Under the pieces are notes generated by a model, which worked only from the letters and a program-made list of their open reading frames with translations, was not told the origin of the DNA and ran no database searches. Positions 27,624 to 36,653 of a stretch of 59,216 nt of DNA are shown here, one piece after another (position 1 is the stretch's first letter; each line of letters starts with the position of its first letter). The translations under genes and the position numbers were made by a program. Location of the stretch: NCBI GenBank assembly GCA_017480145.1, contig JAFVBF010000023.1, forward strand, positions 1 through 59,216, read 5' to 3'. Source of the DNA: Bacteroidales bacterium. Lineage in GTDB: Bacteria > Bacteroidota > Bacteroidia > Bacteroidales > P3.

Positions 27624-28556
27624 ATGATAGAGACGATAGAACATCAGTCCTTGAAATGGCAACACATCACGAATGCGAGCGAAGAAGATTACCGCTATTT
27701 ACTGGAAGAATACCAGTTCCACCCTTTAGACATTGAGGACTGCCGTGGGACCAACCAGCGTCCCAAGATTGACGAGTACGATGATTACTATTTCTTAATT
27801 CTCCATTTTCCTTACTTTGACAAAGGGAACAAATTTATTCGCATCCGGGAGGTGAAAATTTTCTGGGGACGGGATTTCATTATCTCTCTTGACAGGTCGC
27901 ATTGGGTGGTGAAACAACTGTTTGACGAGATAAAGGATGACTTGTCTGAAGGGGATGAATCCACTCAAGAGAAACTGTCATCCAGTGACTTGCTATTATA
28001 TCACATATTGGAGCGACTCATGAAGGAGACCTTCACGCTCATCATGCGCGTGGGTGCAGAAGTGGATTTAATCAACTATGACATTTTCAATAAACGAGCC
28101 CGCAGCATTATCGAACTGATTTCTATCACCCGAAGAAATATCATTCTGCTAAACACCACGTTCAAACCGCAGCTACGTGTGCTACACATGTTTGAGAGTG
28201 GCGGGGTGAAAGGATTTGTGAATCCCGAAGTATTGGATATGGAGGACTACTGGGGCAATATCCTGGACCTGTACCAAAAGATGTTTGACTCCATCGAAGA
28301 TTACGGCGAATTGATCGAAGGCCTCTCCAAGACATTCGACTCGTTGCAGGCAAACAAAACCAATGACATCATGATGGTACTCACCTATTTTAGCACCATC
28401 ATGCTCCCTCTAACGGTAATCACGGGACTATTTGGCATGAACGTGGACTTTCCGTTCACAACAAGCACCACGGCTTTTTGGATTATTGTAGGAGCCATGG
28501 CAATTGTCACGGCCATTCTGTTTTTCTTTTTTATTAATAACAACCGTCGCAGATAA
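27624..28556 (+). CDS. corA: CorA-family magnesium/divalent cation channel
   Basis: The 310-residue protein has the large N-terminal cytoplasmic domain (FHPLDIEDCRGTNQRPKIDE), a long stalk helix and two C-terminal transmembrane helices. The channel signature is exact: ITGLFGMNVDFPF, including the GMN selectivity motif, followed by WIIVGAMAIVTAILFFFFI and a basic tail NNNRRR. It forms a pentameric Mg2+ channel in the inner membrane. Single-gene unit on the plus strand, divergent from trxA. Confidence 0.95.
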   Translation: MIETIEHQSLKWQHITNASEEDYRYLLEEYQFHPLDIEDCRGTNQRPKIDEYDDYYFLILHFPYFDKGNKFIRIREVKIFWGRDFIISLDRSHWVVKQLFDEIKDDLSEGDESTQEKLSSSDLLLYHILERLMKETFTLIMRVGAEVDLINYDIFNKRARSIIELISITRRNIILLNTTFKPQLRVLHMFESGGVKGFVNPEVLDMEDYWGNILDLYQKMFDSIEDYGELIEGLSKTFDSLQANKTNDIMMVLTYFSTIMLPLTVITGLFGMNVDFPFTTSTTAFWIIVGAMAIVTAILFFFFINNNRRR

Positions 28557-28662
28557 CCCACATAGGACTGCCACGGCGTGAATGGAATCATTCTTTTCCC
28601 TTTTTTGACAGTAAGACTAAGGCTGTCAAGATAGAACAATTAATCCATCAAAGCTCGTTGAA

Positions 28663-29898
28663 CTATACTCCGGCACCAACGCAGATTTCAAACATAGCAT
28701 CTGGGGTCAAATACTGCTGAGCCAACCGAAGGATATCGTCTGGGGTCACAGTACGGAGAGCATTGAAGTAATCATCAGTAAATTGCTCTGATATGCCAGC
28801 AGTTGCCATCTGAAGGAAACGTTCGCCGCGCTCGAAGACACCGTCAACCGTGCGTATAAAATCGCCCTCCATGTAGCGGCACACCATGGACAGTTCCTCT
28901 TCGGAAACTCGCTCCTGGCAAAGCCTATCCATCTCGTTGTAAGCCTCTTGTACCGCAGCATGAACCACATCATTTCCTACATCCATAGTAAGAAAAAACT
29001 TCACGTCGTCACGACCTAAAGCCGTGGCACTGTAAACCCCATAAGTATAACCTTTGTCCTCACGAATGTTGCACATAAGGCGTGAGCCAAAATAGCCACC
29101 AAGCAAAGTGTTAAGGACCATGAAGGGCGCATAATCGGGCGAATTCCACGAGAGAGGTAGCAGTCGGCCAATACGGATAGTAGTCTGTGCCGATGGAATA
29201 GAGACATGATGCCGACGTTGTGATGACGGAGAGGGAGGCACTGTGCATTGAGTTAGGTCACCAATTCCCATAGGCGTTCCACCAAACAGCGCATGGCATT
29301 GTTCCACCATGTCTGCATTAAAACCTCCAGACAATATAATGTGGGCCTGATTTGGAGAAAAGTATTTGTAAAAGAAGTCTTCAACCGTATTGAGAGATAG
29401 CCTGTCTACATCTTCGACAGTAGCATAGCGGGCCAACGGATGTTCCTCCCCATAAAGTGCCTGATGAAAATAACGGTATGCCAACGAATTGGTTCGCTGC
29501 ATCTGCATCTGTATGCGCTGTCGCTGTTGGCTGAGATAGACCTCAAACTCCTGCTTGGCGAACCGTGGCTGTGTGAGCATTTCATGAAGCATTGGGAGCA
29601 TCTCGTGTGCGTATTTTCTCAACATATACACCGAAATGTCGTTGGTGTAGGTGTCTTTAGATTTTTCGAGCATGATGCCACGATAGTCTAAAAATTCGGC
29701 AACCTCTTGCGGGGTACAACGTCGCGTTCCCTCGGAAAAAAGTTTGCTGGCAGCATCGGCCACAAGCATCTGCGGCTGATAGAATGACCCTGCTTCAAAG
29801 GACAATGAAACCCTGACAATATCTAAGGCTGACGAGGGATATCCATAAATGACCCCACCGTGAGGAAAGTCATAGGTTACTGGCGATAGATTTTCCAT
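28663..29898 (-). CDS. M16-family protein without the zinc motif
   Basis: The 411-residue protein has the fold signs of an M16 (insulinase-like) peptidase: SLSFEAGSFYQPQ, FSEGTRRCT, and in the second half LLPLSWNSPDYAPFMVLNTLLGGYFGSRLMCNIREDKGYTYGVYS (read as separate motifs). The zinc signature HxxEH should stand just before FSEGT, but the sequence there is VADAASKLFSEG, with neither His nor Glu. It is therefore likely a non-catalytic M16 subunit or a pseudoenzyme. It starts 6 bases after the TonB receptor stop, so the two are co-expressed. No catalytic M16 partner is present in the window. Confidence 0.88.
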   Translation of the reverse strand: MENLSPVTYDFPHGGVIYGYPSSALDIVRVSLSFEAGSFYQPQMLVADAASKLFSEGTRRCTPQEVAEFLDYRGIMLEKSKDTYTNDISVYMLRKYAHEMLPMLHEMLTQPRFAKQEFEVYLSQQRQRIQMQMQRTNSLAYRYFHQALYGEEHPLARYATVEDVDRLSLNTVEDFFYKYFSPNQAHIILSGGFNADMVEQCHALFGGTPMGIGDLTQCTVPPSPSSQRRHHVSIPSAQTTIRIGRLLPLSWNSPDYAPFMVLNTLLGGYFGSRLMCNIREDKGYTYGVYSATALGRDDVKFFLTMDVGNDVVHAAVQEAYNEMDRLCQERVSEEELSMVCRYMEGDFIRTVDGVFERGERFLQMATAGISEQFTDDYFNALRTVTPDDILRLAQQYLTPDAMFEICVGAGV

Positions 29899-29904
29899 AA
29901 CGTA

Positions 29905-32376
29905 TCAAAAGGTTACTGTAAGTTTCACATTCACCTGCCGCGCCGTGAGGTAATTGGGCACGGGATAATAGGTATTCTCGTAGTCGGCCACCCAAATATA
30001 GGAGACAACGTTACGATAATTGAATAGGTTGAACACCTCTAAGCCAATCAGAACATCGTCCACATATCGAAAAAGCCGCCAGCGATCAGCCCCACGGATG
30101 CGAGACAGTTGAACCGTATTGCCCCAGTCAACGCGGAAGTAGGCGGGCAAGCGATGTTCTTGCGAACGGTCTTTCTGATAGGGGAAGGTGACCGGAGTGC
30201 CAGTGCCATAGACAAAATTCACGCTCATGCGCCACCACGGGAACGAGGGAATATAGTCTTGAAAGAAAATTTTGAAAGACAGACGCTGGTCTGTTGGGCG
30301 AGAGAGCCAGCCCAGCCCGTCGCCCTCAATGTTCTCACGGGTAAACATATAGGAGGCACTAGCCCAGGACTCCAAACCTTCAACAAACTCTCCATAAAGA
30401 CGAAGACTGAGACCTGTAGCATAGCCCACTGCATTGTTTTCGGCATCATAGCGAATACGGAGGTTATCTATCGTATAGGGGATGAGGTTCGTGAGGTATT
30501 TGTAGTAGGCATCGGCCGTGAATCGAAAAGGTTTGCGAAACAAGCGAAGATTCCAATCAAAAGTCTCCATAACCTGATATGAGGTCTGGCTGCATACTGA
30601 GGGATTGAGGATTCCGCTGGCATAGCGATATTCGCGATAGAACGGGGGTTGGTGATAAATACCAGCCGCCGTACGGAAGAGCATATCATGCTCCCACTGG
30701 GGCTTAATGCTCAACGTAAATCGAGGACTGACCACCACCTGCGAAGCTGTGCTATCCTTGCCAGAATAAGACATTCCGAGGTGGTATAGCTGAGTACGGA
30801 CACCGGCCGTAGCCATTATATCGGTATGACGACGCGTCGTCCAACTGACGTCCCTCTGCAAGTAAGCAGGCAGACGGAACGAAGTAACCTCGTTAGCAGC
30901 ATTACAAAACTGTTGCAACAAGGGAGATACCGGGGCATTGCCAGCATTGCCATACGGCTGCCGTACCACAGGCACGGCAAAGCCCGCACTATCCACCCAT
31001 TTCCACTCGCGCATACGGTCGTTCACCTGCTCCAGCTGAGCCTTGATGCCCCAATGCCATGCTCCCAGTCTCACATGATGTGTTCCCCGCAGTTCTGTTG
31101 CAAAAATAGAAGTATTCAGTCTGTTGCGTGCATGTTCGAGGAAAGTACCCACCCCACGATCAAAACGCTCTACCTCCGACTCGGCAGACAGCCCAAGTTC
31201 ATAGAGCCAGAATTGGCTTTGAATATCATAATATTCCTGTTCATTGCCAGCCTGCGCCGACGTAATCCAACGAATCTGGCTATAATCGGTTGGATGCCAA
31301 TCAAGAGTCAAGGCTGCTAACATCGTGTTGTAGCCATCCAATTCCTGTCCATCGAAATAGACATCCAGTTCGAATGCCTGCATAAAACTGCCGAAAGTCG
31401 TAGTTTGAGTTTCGGGAACAAGACCGTAGCGATTGCGGCTCCATAGAGCCAGCAACGAGAGGTCGAGTCGTTCGGACAACCGATAGGAGACCCCCCCCTG
31501 CAAATCGGTGTAAGACGTATGATAGGCCCCTTTTGTATCAAGCGTAGAGAAGAGATATCGGTTGGAGTGATGGCGGAATCCCAGACTATAGGAAAAACGT
31601 TGAGCCACCAAACCTTCCACGTGAGCCGAGCCCCCCAAAAACGATGCCGAAGCACGTCCAGAGAACTGGGATGGCCGGCTGTAGGTAATGTCCAATACGG
31701 AAGACATCTTGTCGCCCGCTGTAGCATCAAAACCTCCTGGAGAGAACAAAATATGATCTACCATGTCTGGATTGATGATACTCATGCCCTCCTGCTGACC
31801 ACTCCGTACCAACATGGGGCGATATAGTTCCACGCCATTGATGTAAACCAAATTTTCATCAAACGAACCTCCCCTAACGGAGTATTGAGAAGACATCTCG
31901 TTGTTTGAACTCACGTCAGGCAGTGTTTTCAACAGGCTCTCTACCCCACCCTGCGGTCCGACAGCATCATCCAGTTTGCGAGTATCAATCTGAGTAAACG
32001 ACGTGGACCGATTTTTATCATCACGAACCTCAACCTCACGCAGTTGCGTAGTCTGAGGCGTTAAAACACAATTATAGGTCAATCGTTGCTCGTCCGTCAG
32101 TGACAGTCGTATGGATAACGGCTCGAAGCCCGTGGCTGAGAATCGAAGCGTGATGCTATCCGCAGAAAGAATCCTGAGAGTGTAACGACCTTTTGCATCG
32201 GTGGTTGTTCCCTTTGGAGAAGACAGTCCAAGTACTCCGACAGAGGCGAACTCAATTGGTCCTCCGTCAGAAGAGCGTACCACTCCCTCAACTATGCCCT
32301 GAGCCGACAAAGAGCATACAGAAAAAAGCCAGCACAAAAGAATTGTAAGAGATAAAAAATGAGAGAGGCAGCGCAT
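29905..32376 (-). CDS. TonB-dependent receptor with carboxypeptidase-like N-terminal domain
   Basis: The 823-residue outer membrane receptor has a signal peptide ending CSLSAQ, an N-terminal carboxypeptidase regulatory-like domain (IVEGVVRSSDGGPIEFASVG, GTTTDAKGRYTL) and a plug with YSVRGGSFDENLVYINGVEL and DHILFSPGGFDATAG. The barrel ends GRQVNVKLTVTF-like (ARQVNVKLTVTF), closing in Phe as outer membrane barrels do. There is no SusD partner, so this is not a SusC glycan receptor; the ligand is unknown. First gene of a pair with the M16-like gene. Confidence 0.93.
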   Translation of the reverse strand: MRCLSHFLSLTILLCWLFSVCSLSAQGIVEGVVRSSDGGPIEFASVGVLGLSSPKGTTTDAKGRYTLRILSADSITLRFSATGFEPLSIRLSLTDEQRLTYNCVLTPQTTQLREVEVRDDKNRSTSFTQIDTRKLDDAVGPQGGVESLLKTLPDVSSNNEMSSQYSVRGGSFDENLVYINGVELYRPMLVRSGQQEGMSIINPDMVDHILFSPGGFDATAGDKMSSVLDITYSRPSQFSGRASASFLGGSAHVEGLVAQRFSYSLGFRHHSNRYLFSTLDTKGAYHTSYTDLQGGVSYRLSERLDLSLLALWSRNRYGLVPETQTTTFGSFMQAFELDVYFDGQELDGYNTMLAALTLDWHPTDYSQIRWITSAQAGNEQEYYDIQSQFWLYELGLSAESEVERFDRGVGTFLEHARNRLNTSIFATELRGTHHVRLGAWHWGIKAQLEQVNDRMREWKWVDSAGFAVPVVRQPYGNAGNAPVSPLLQQFCNAANEVTSFRLPAYLQRDVSWTTRRHTDIMATAGVRTQLYHLGMSYSGKDSTASQVVVSPRFTLSIKPQWEHDMLFRTAAGIYHQPPFYREYRYASGILNPSVCSQTSYQVMETFDWNLRLFRKPFRFTADAYYKYLTNLIPYTIDNLRIRYDAENNAVGYATGLSLRLYGEFVEGLESWASASYMFTRENIEGDGLGWLSRPTDQRLSFKIFFQDYIPSFPWWRMSVNFVYGTGTPVTFPYQKDRSQEHRLPAYFRVDWGNTVQLSRIRGADRWRLFRYVDDVLIGLEVFNLFNYRNVVSYIWVADYENTYYPVPNYLTARQVNVKLTVTF

Positions 32377-32451
32377 GACTGAAACAATAATGTTTCATAA
32401 ACGGCGTTTCTCATAAAAAAGTATAAATAGTAAATAATAGCAATCCATTAC

Positions 32452-33489
32452 ATGAGAAGAATAGTAACTTCATTACTGGTTATTCTAACTGTCATCTCTG
32501 CCTCGGCGCAGGCACAGAATCTCATTGACAAACAGGGGCGCAAACAAGGGCACTGGATTAAGACCGACAAAGACGGATCTAAAATCTTTGAAGGCGACTT
32601 CAAGGACGGACATGAGGTGGGGACTTTTCGATACTACTATCCTGATGGCACGCTGCGCATTCTGAATGAATTTGAGCCTGACGGGAAACGATGTCGCCAC
32701 GAAGCCTATGACGAGAAAGGCCACAAACTGGCCACAGGATTCTTCAATCAGAAGAACCGCGATGGGGAATGGAGACTATACAACGAACAAGGCCACCTGG
32801 TGAAGATTGCGAACTACAGGATGGGCATACGCGAAGGCATTCAGATTATTTTCAACGCCAATGGTGACACCGCCGAAGTAAGCCACTGGCAAGACAACCG
32901 GCGACATGGACGCTGGTGGCGGAGACTGGGCAAGCAGGGATACATCACGGGCAACTATAACCACGGGGCCATGGATGGGGATGTCATAGAATTTGACGAC
33001 AGCCTGCGCATGGTGAGCCACGGGCAGTATCGCAATGGCATGAGGGAAGGAGAATACAAGTATTACGAAGAGGGGGTGCTGAGCGTCATAGAACAATGGA
33101 ACGAGGATAATCTGTCGGGGCGAAAAATACGCATCATGAGACCAGAATCCGAGTTCATCAGTATGTATGATATTGCCTACCTGGTGCCCAAAGGGAAGAA
33201 CAAGGTACTGCTATGCACGATGGAAGGCAAGGAATTTGACACCTATGAGCCTTTTGACAACCTCTATTATCGATTAGGCAACGAACACTTCTTTCTGGCC
33301 AATAAAAAGAGCCGCGCCATGGTGGCCAAAGACTGCGTGATAGGCATCATAAAGGAAGGAGGAGCCGATGGTGCAACCTACCTTGACCTTGACCCTAAGC
33401 CCAGTTTTAAAATTTTCCCTGATGAAGACTGCATAAAGGCCATTGAATCAATACAAATAGAAGGAGCTGGTGAACTTGAGGCTGAATAA
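32452..33489 (+). CDS. YwqK/MORN-repeat exported protein
   Basis: The 345-residue protein has a signal peptide (RRIVTSLLVILTVISASAQA) and then at least six short repeats of the type G-x-W/F-x-Y-Y-x-x-G-x-L (for example GTFRYYYPDGTLR, GEWRLYNEQGHLV, GEYKYYEEGVLSV). These are the YwqK-type antitoxin/MORN-variant repeats. Residues after about 225 form a distinct beta domain. Function unknown; the annotation antitoxin used for the family is not supported by a toxin next door. Followed by mtaB after 51 bases. Confidence 0.82.
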   Translation: MRRIVTSLLVILTVISASAQAQNLIDKQGRKQGHWIKTDKDGSKIFEGDFKDGHEVGTFRYYYPDGTLRILNEFEPDGKRCRHEAYDEKGHKLATGFFNQKNRDGEWRLYNEQGHLVKIANYRMGIREGIQIIFNANGDTAEVSHWQDNRRHGRWWRRLGKQGYITGNYNHGAMDGDVIEFDDSLRMVSHGQYRNGMREGEYKYYEEGVLSVIEQWNEDNLSGRKIRIMRPESEFISMYDIAYLVPKGKNKVLLCTMEGKEFDTYEPFDNLYYRLGNEHFFLANKKSRAMVAKDCVIGIIKEGGADGATYLDLDPKPSFKIFPDEDCIKAIESIQIEGAGELEAE

Positions 33490-33540
33490 AGAATATTTGA
33501 CCGGACACACCAACATCCCTCCCAAAAATAGAATTTCCCA

Positions 33541-34821
33541 TTGAAAATAGCTGCACACACGCTGGGCTGCAAGCTCAATTATGCCGAAACATCTAATATT
33601 GTAAGACAGTTTGTCGAAGACGGGGCCGTAGTAGTAGACTATCACAGCCCCGCAGACTTATATATTATTAACACCTGTACCGTCACTGCCATTGCGGAGA
33701 AAAAGTGCCGAACCATCATACGACAAGCACGCAGGCAAAACGGAAACGCCATCATTGCCGTGGTGGGCTGCTTTGCACAGAATGAGGCACAGAGGATTGC
33801 CCAAATAGAGGGAGTGAACATCATTCTCGGCAACCACGAAAAACAAAGGCTGAAAGCCATCATCGAAAGTAAAGAGTGGCAGGTAGCGAAAGACCAAGTC
33901 CTTATAGCCAGCGGAACGGAACCCAGCAGTTTCGACCTTTCGTATTCCTCGGGGGATAGAACCCGGACATTCTTTAAGATTCAAGACGGGTGCAACTACT
34001 TCTGCACCTATTGCGCGATACCCTTTGCCAGAGGCCGATCGCGCAGTGCTACCATAGCCGAGACGGTTGCCATGGCGCGAGAAATTGCGGCTACCGGGGC
34101 GCGAGAAGTGGTACTAACGGGGGTTAATACTGGCACATTCGGTGCTGCCCATGGCGAGACTTTTTTTGAACTAATAAAACAGCTGGATACCATACCAGAA
34201 ATACTCCGTTACCGTATTTCGAGCATCGAGCCAAACCTCATCACTGACGAAATCATTGACTACGTGGCCCAGTCCAGGGCCTTCCTCCCCCACTTTCACA
34301 TCCCGCTCCAAGCCGGCAGCGACAAAGTTCTACGCTTGATGCATCGAAGGTACGACACCTCCCTCTACGCCCGCAAGCTGGAGCGCATCAAAACGGTAAT
34401 GCCCCACGCCTGCATCGCCGCCGACATCATTGCCGGCTTCAATGGCGAAGGACAAAGCGAGTTCGACGAAGCCTGCCAATTTGTTGAAAGCATTCCAATC
34501 TCATACCTACACATCTTCACCTATTCCGAACGTCCCAACACTGCCGCACTGCGGATGGAAGGGAAAGTGCCAATGGAGGAGAGAAGGGAGCGGAGTCGAG
34601 TGCTGCACACTTTGTCCCAGCGGAAAAAAGAGATATTCTACAACCAACACATGGGACAAACTCGCCCCGTACTATGGGAAAGCAACAACAAAGAGGGGAT
34701 GATGGCAGGATTTACAGACAACTATATACGCCTGCAACAGCCCTATGATGCGGAGAAAGTGAATCAGATCACCCCCTGCCGCATTACACAAGACATCATT
34801 ACGCAAGACAACGAGGAATAA
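33541..34821 (+). CDS. mtaB: tRNA t6A37 methylthiotransferase
   Basis: MtaB (426 residues) is a radical-SAM enzyme that adds a methylthio group to t6A37 in tRNA. The N-terminal UPF0004 domain has HTLGCKLNYAET, INTCTVTA and VVGCFAQN (three Cys for the second cluster); the radical-SAM motif is QDGCNYFCTYCAIPFARG (CxxxCxxC); a TRAM-like domain follows. The start is TTG at 33541: an in-frame TAG stands 9 bases upstream and no ATG occurs before conserved sequence. The next gene starts 6 bases after its stop. Confidence 0.94.
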   Translation: MKIAAHTLGCKLNYAETSNIVRQFVEDGAVVVDYHSPADLYIINTCTVTAIAEKKCRTIIRQARRQNGNAIIAVVGCFAQNEAQRIAQIEGVNIILGNHEKQRLKAIIESKEWQVAKDQVLIASGTEPSSFDLSYSSGDRTRTFFKIQDGCNYFCTYCAIPFARGRSRSATIAETVAMAREIAATGAREVVLTGVNTGTFGAAHGETFFELIKQLDTIPEILRYRISSIEPNLITDEIIDYVAQSRAFLPHFHIPLQAGSDKVLRLMHRRYDTSLYARKLERIKTVMPHACIAADIIAGFNGEGQSEFDEACQFVESIPISYLHIFTYSERPNTAALRMEGKVPMEERRERSRVLHTLSQRKKEIFYNQHMGQTRPVLWESNNKEGMMAGFTDNYIRLQQPYDAEKVNQITPCRITQDIITQDNEE

Positions 34822-34827
34822 GGACTT

Positions 34828-36636
34828 ATGAGACACAGACACATAGCCATTTTCCTGATAGGCTTCGTCCTATCAATAAATATGAATGCCCAAGAGATAC
34901 AAAAAGTATCTGTGCTTGACATCTCATCGGACTACGGTGTCCCTGCCGTTTTCATTCAAGACACCAATGTGTTCATCAGCTATATCATGACCCAGACGGA
35001 CAACTATATAGCAAAGGCATCCACATGCGCCAATATCAACACACGGGCACAGTCCATGATTATAACACTACGTAATGACTATCCACAGCGAGATGGACTC
35101 ATCATGCTCAGCAGCCAAAAGGGAGTACACGACTTTGCCCTGTATGAACTAAAGTTACAGCAACTTTCTATGACCGCAGCACGCTATAGCCAGTACTACC
35201 TCTCATTGGAACAGACCAGAATGAAAGTATCTGCCAATGAAGCACTTTCCATAGAAGAAGCCTCCGCAAAGCAACGTCAGGACGATTTAGAACTGCGCGC
35301 CAACGCCTTGAAAGACGAGATAGACATGCTGCACGACAGCATTACTGACAGATGCACCCGCAACCGTCCGACAGATAAAAACCTGGCCAAGGAGTACAAG
35401 GACATATACTATGCCTACGTGTCCATCTACAATCAGAAATCCATCTTGCCCTCCCACAGTAGCGAAAATACCATCAACGAACTATCAGAATTGCAATGGA
35501 TGCAAGAGAACCTGCTGACCAACATCCTATGTGACAGCAGTTTCAGCCTCCGTATTAGCCAGTTTCCCCAACAACTAAAAAATCATGCAGAGCCTAATGC
35601 CACAGATATTTTTCGTTCATACCTACGTAATTTCACTCACAACTCTGCCCCCATCAATTTCTCAACAATAAGAGGCTACCGCAACTACGTGACGCAACTG
35701 AACGACATCATGACCGTACAGCAGCACTATATGCAGGCTATAGACCTCAGAGATAGCATACAACAATACAGCGACAGCATCATCCACCTGTATAGCAAAG
35801 GATATGGAGACATTGCCAAAGCCTACCAACGGCATCTTTCAATGATAAACACCATGCCTGCCTTTAACCGTATTGATGAGAGTATAAGTTTTATCACCGA
35901 CCTTCAAAACTTCATCACGATGCAACATATCTACCTGAAAAACTATGACAGGATAGAAAAAATGCGCAGACGGAGTGAGGCAATCGTTCGCAACTGTCCT
36001 AAAAACTGCTTAGAAATCAGTGCAACATACCAGTATTATGTACAAAATCAGAATCTGATTCCCTCGTTCACAACGATTGACCAATATGAGGAATATGATC
36101 AACGATTGAGCGAGTATGAGCAGATGCAGGACAATTTTGAAACCATCATACGTCTGAGGGACTCTATTGACCGGACAGATCGTTATCTAACCGAATCGCC
36201 TGATGCCGACAAAGTGTTCATCAATGGATATAAAGCCATCAAGAAAGAGGCCTCGATCACCACCAGCCTGCAAAGTGAAGAAGAGGCTCAGGCTGCCATA
36301 CGTGTGCTAAGAGACTTTATCTTCACCCAGGAGACCTGCATGAAGATTCAGCGAAGCCGGGAAGCCATTGCTGCTAACGACAAACTTATTGATGGTTATG
36401 AGAAACGATATGCAAACATATACATTGCCTACAAGACACTACGCAAAGACTATGAGTACACCGAGAAAATACAAAATCTCGATGATATGCGCAGTTATCA
36501 CATAAAACTCATTGAGACGGCGTCAATCCAAGAACGCTTCATCAATATCCTGCAATCAGATCAAGCCGCCAGTATAAATGAAAAGATGTACGGAATGCGC
36601 GACTTACAACAAATCAAGAGGGTTTTTCATCTATAA
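34828..36636 (+). CDS. Exported all-helical repeat protein, family unknown
   Basis: The 602-residue product has a signal peptide (HIAIFLIGFVLSINMNAQE) and no membrane segment or lipobox. I see about five imperfect units of 85-100 residues in the second two-thirds: each has a helix like LRDSIQQYSDSIIHLY, then a YxAYQxxxxxxP-type linker, then YxxYxxxLxxxxxxQxxY (compare GYRNYVTQLNDIMTVQQHYM with QYEEYDQRLSEYEQMQDNFE). The protein appears to be a helical array. No catalytic motif. It starts 6 bases after mtaB, probably same message. I do not recognise it. Confidence 0.75.
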   Translation: MRHRHIAIFLIGFVLSINMNAQEIQKVSVLDISSDYGVPAVFIQDTNVFISYIMTQTDNYIAKASTCANINTRAQSMIITLRNDYPQRDGLIMLSSQKGVHDFALYELKLQQLSMTAARYSQYYLSLEQTRMKVSANEALSIEEASAKQRQDDLELRANALKDEIDMLHDSITDRCTRNRPTDKNLAKEYKDIYYAYVSIYNQKSILPSHSSENTINELSELQWMQENLLTNILCDSSFSLRISQFPQQLKNHAEPNATDIFRSYLRNFTHNSAPINFSTIRGYRNYVTQLNDIMTVQQHYMQAIDLRDSIQQYSDSIIHLYSKGYGDIAKAYQRHLSMINTMPAFNRIDESISFITDLQNFITMQHIYLKNYDRIEKMRRRSEAIVRNCPKNCLEISATYQYYVQNQNLIPSFTTIDQYEEYDQRLSEYEQMQDNFETIIRLRDSIDRTDRYLTESPDADKVFINGYKAIKKEASITTSLQSEEEAQAAIRVLRDFIFTQETCMKIQRSREAIAANDKLIDGYEKRYANIYIAYKTLRKDYEYTEKIQNLDDMRSYHIKLIETASIQERFINILQSDQAASINEKMYGMRDLQQIKRVFHL

Positions 36637-36653
36637 AAGCGCTGCATTAGCCT

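Noticed and set aside
28605-28629. TTGACAG / CTGTCAA inverted repeat between corA and the M16 gene as a terminator
   Set aside because: Only 7 bp, and no T-run follows it on either strand.
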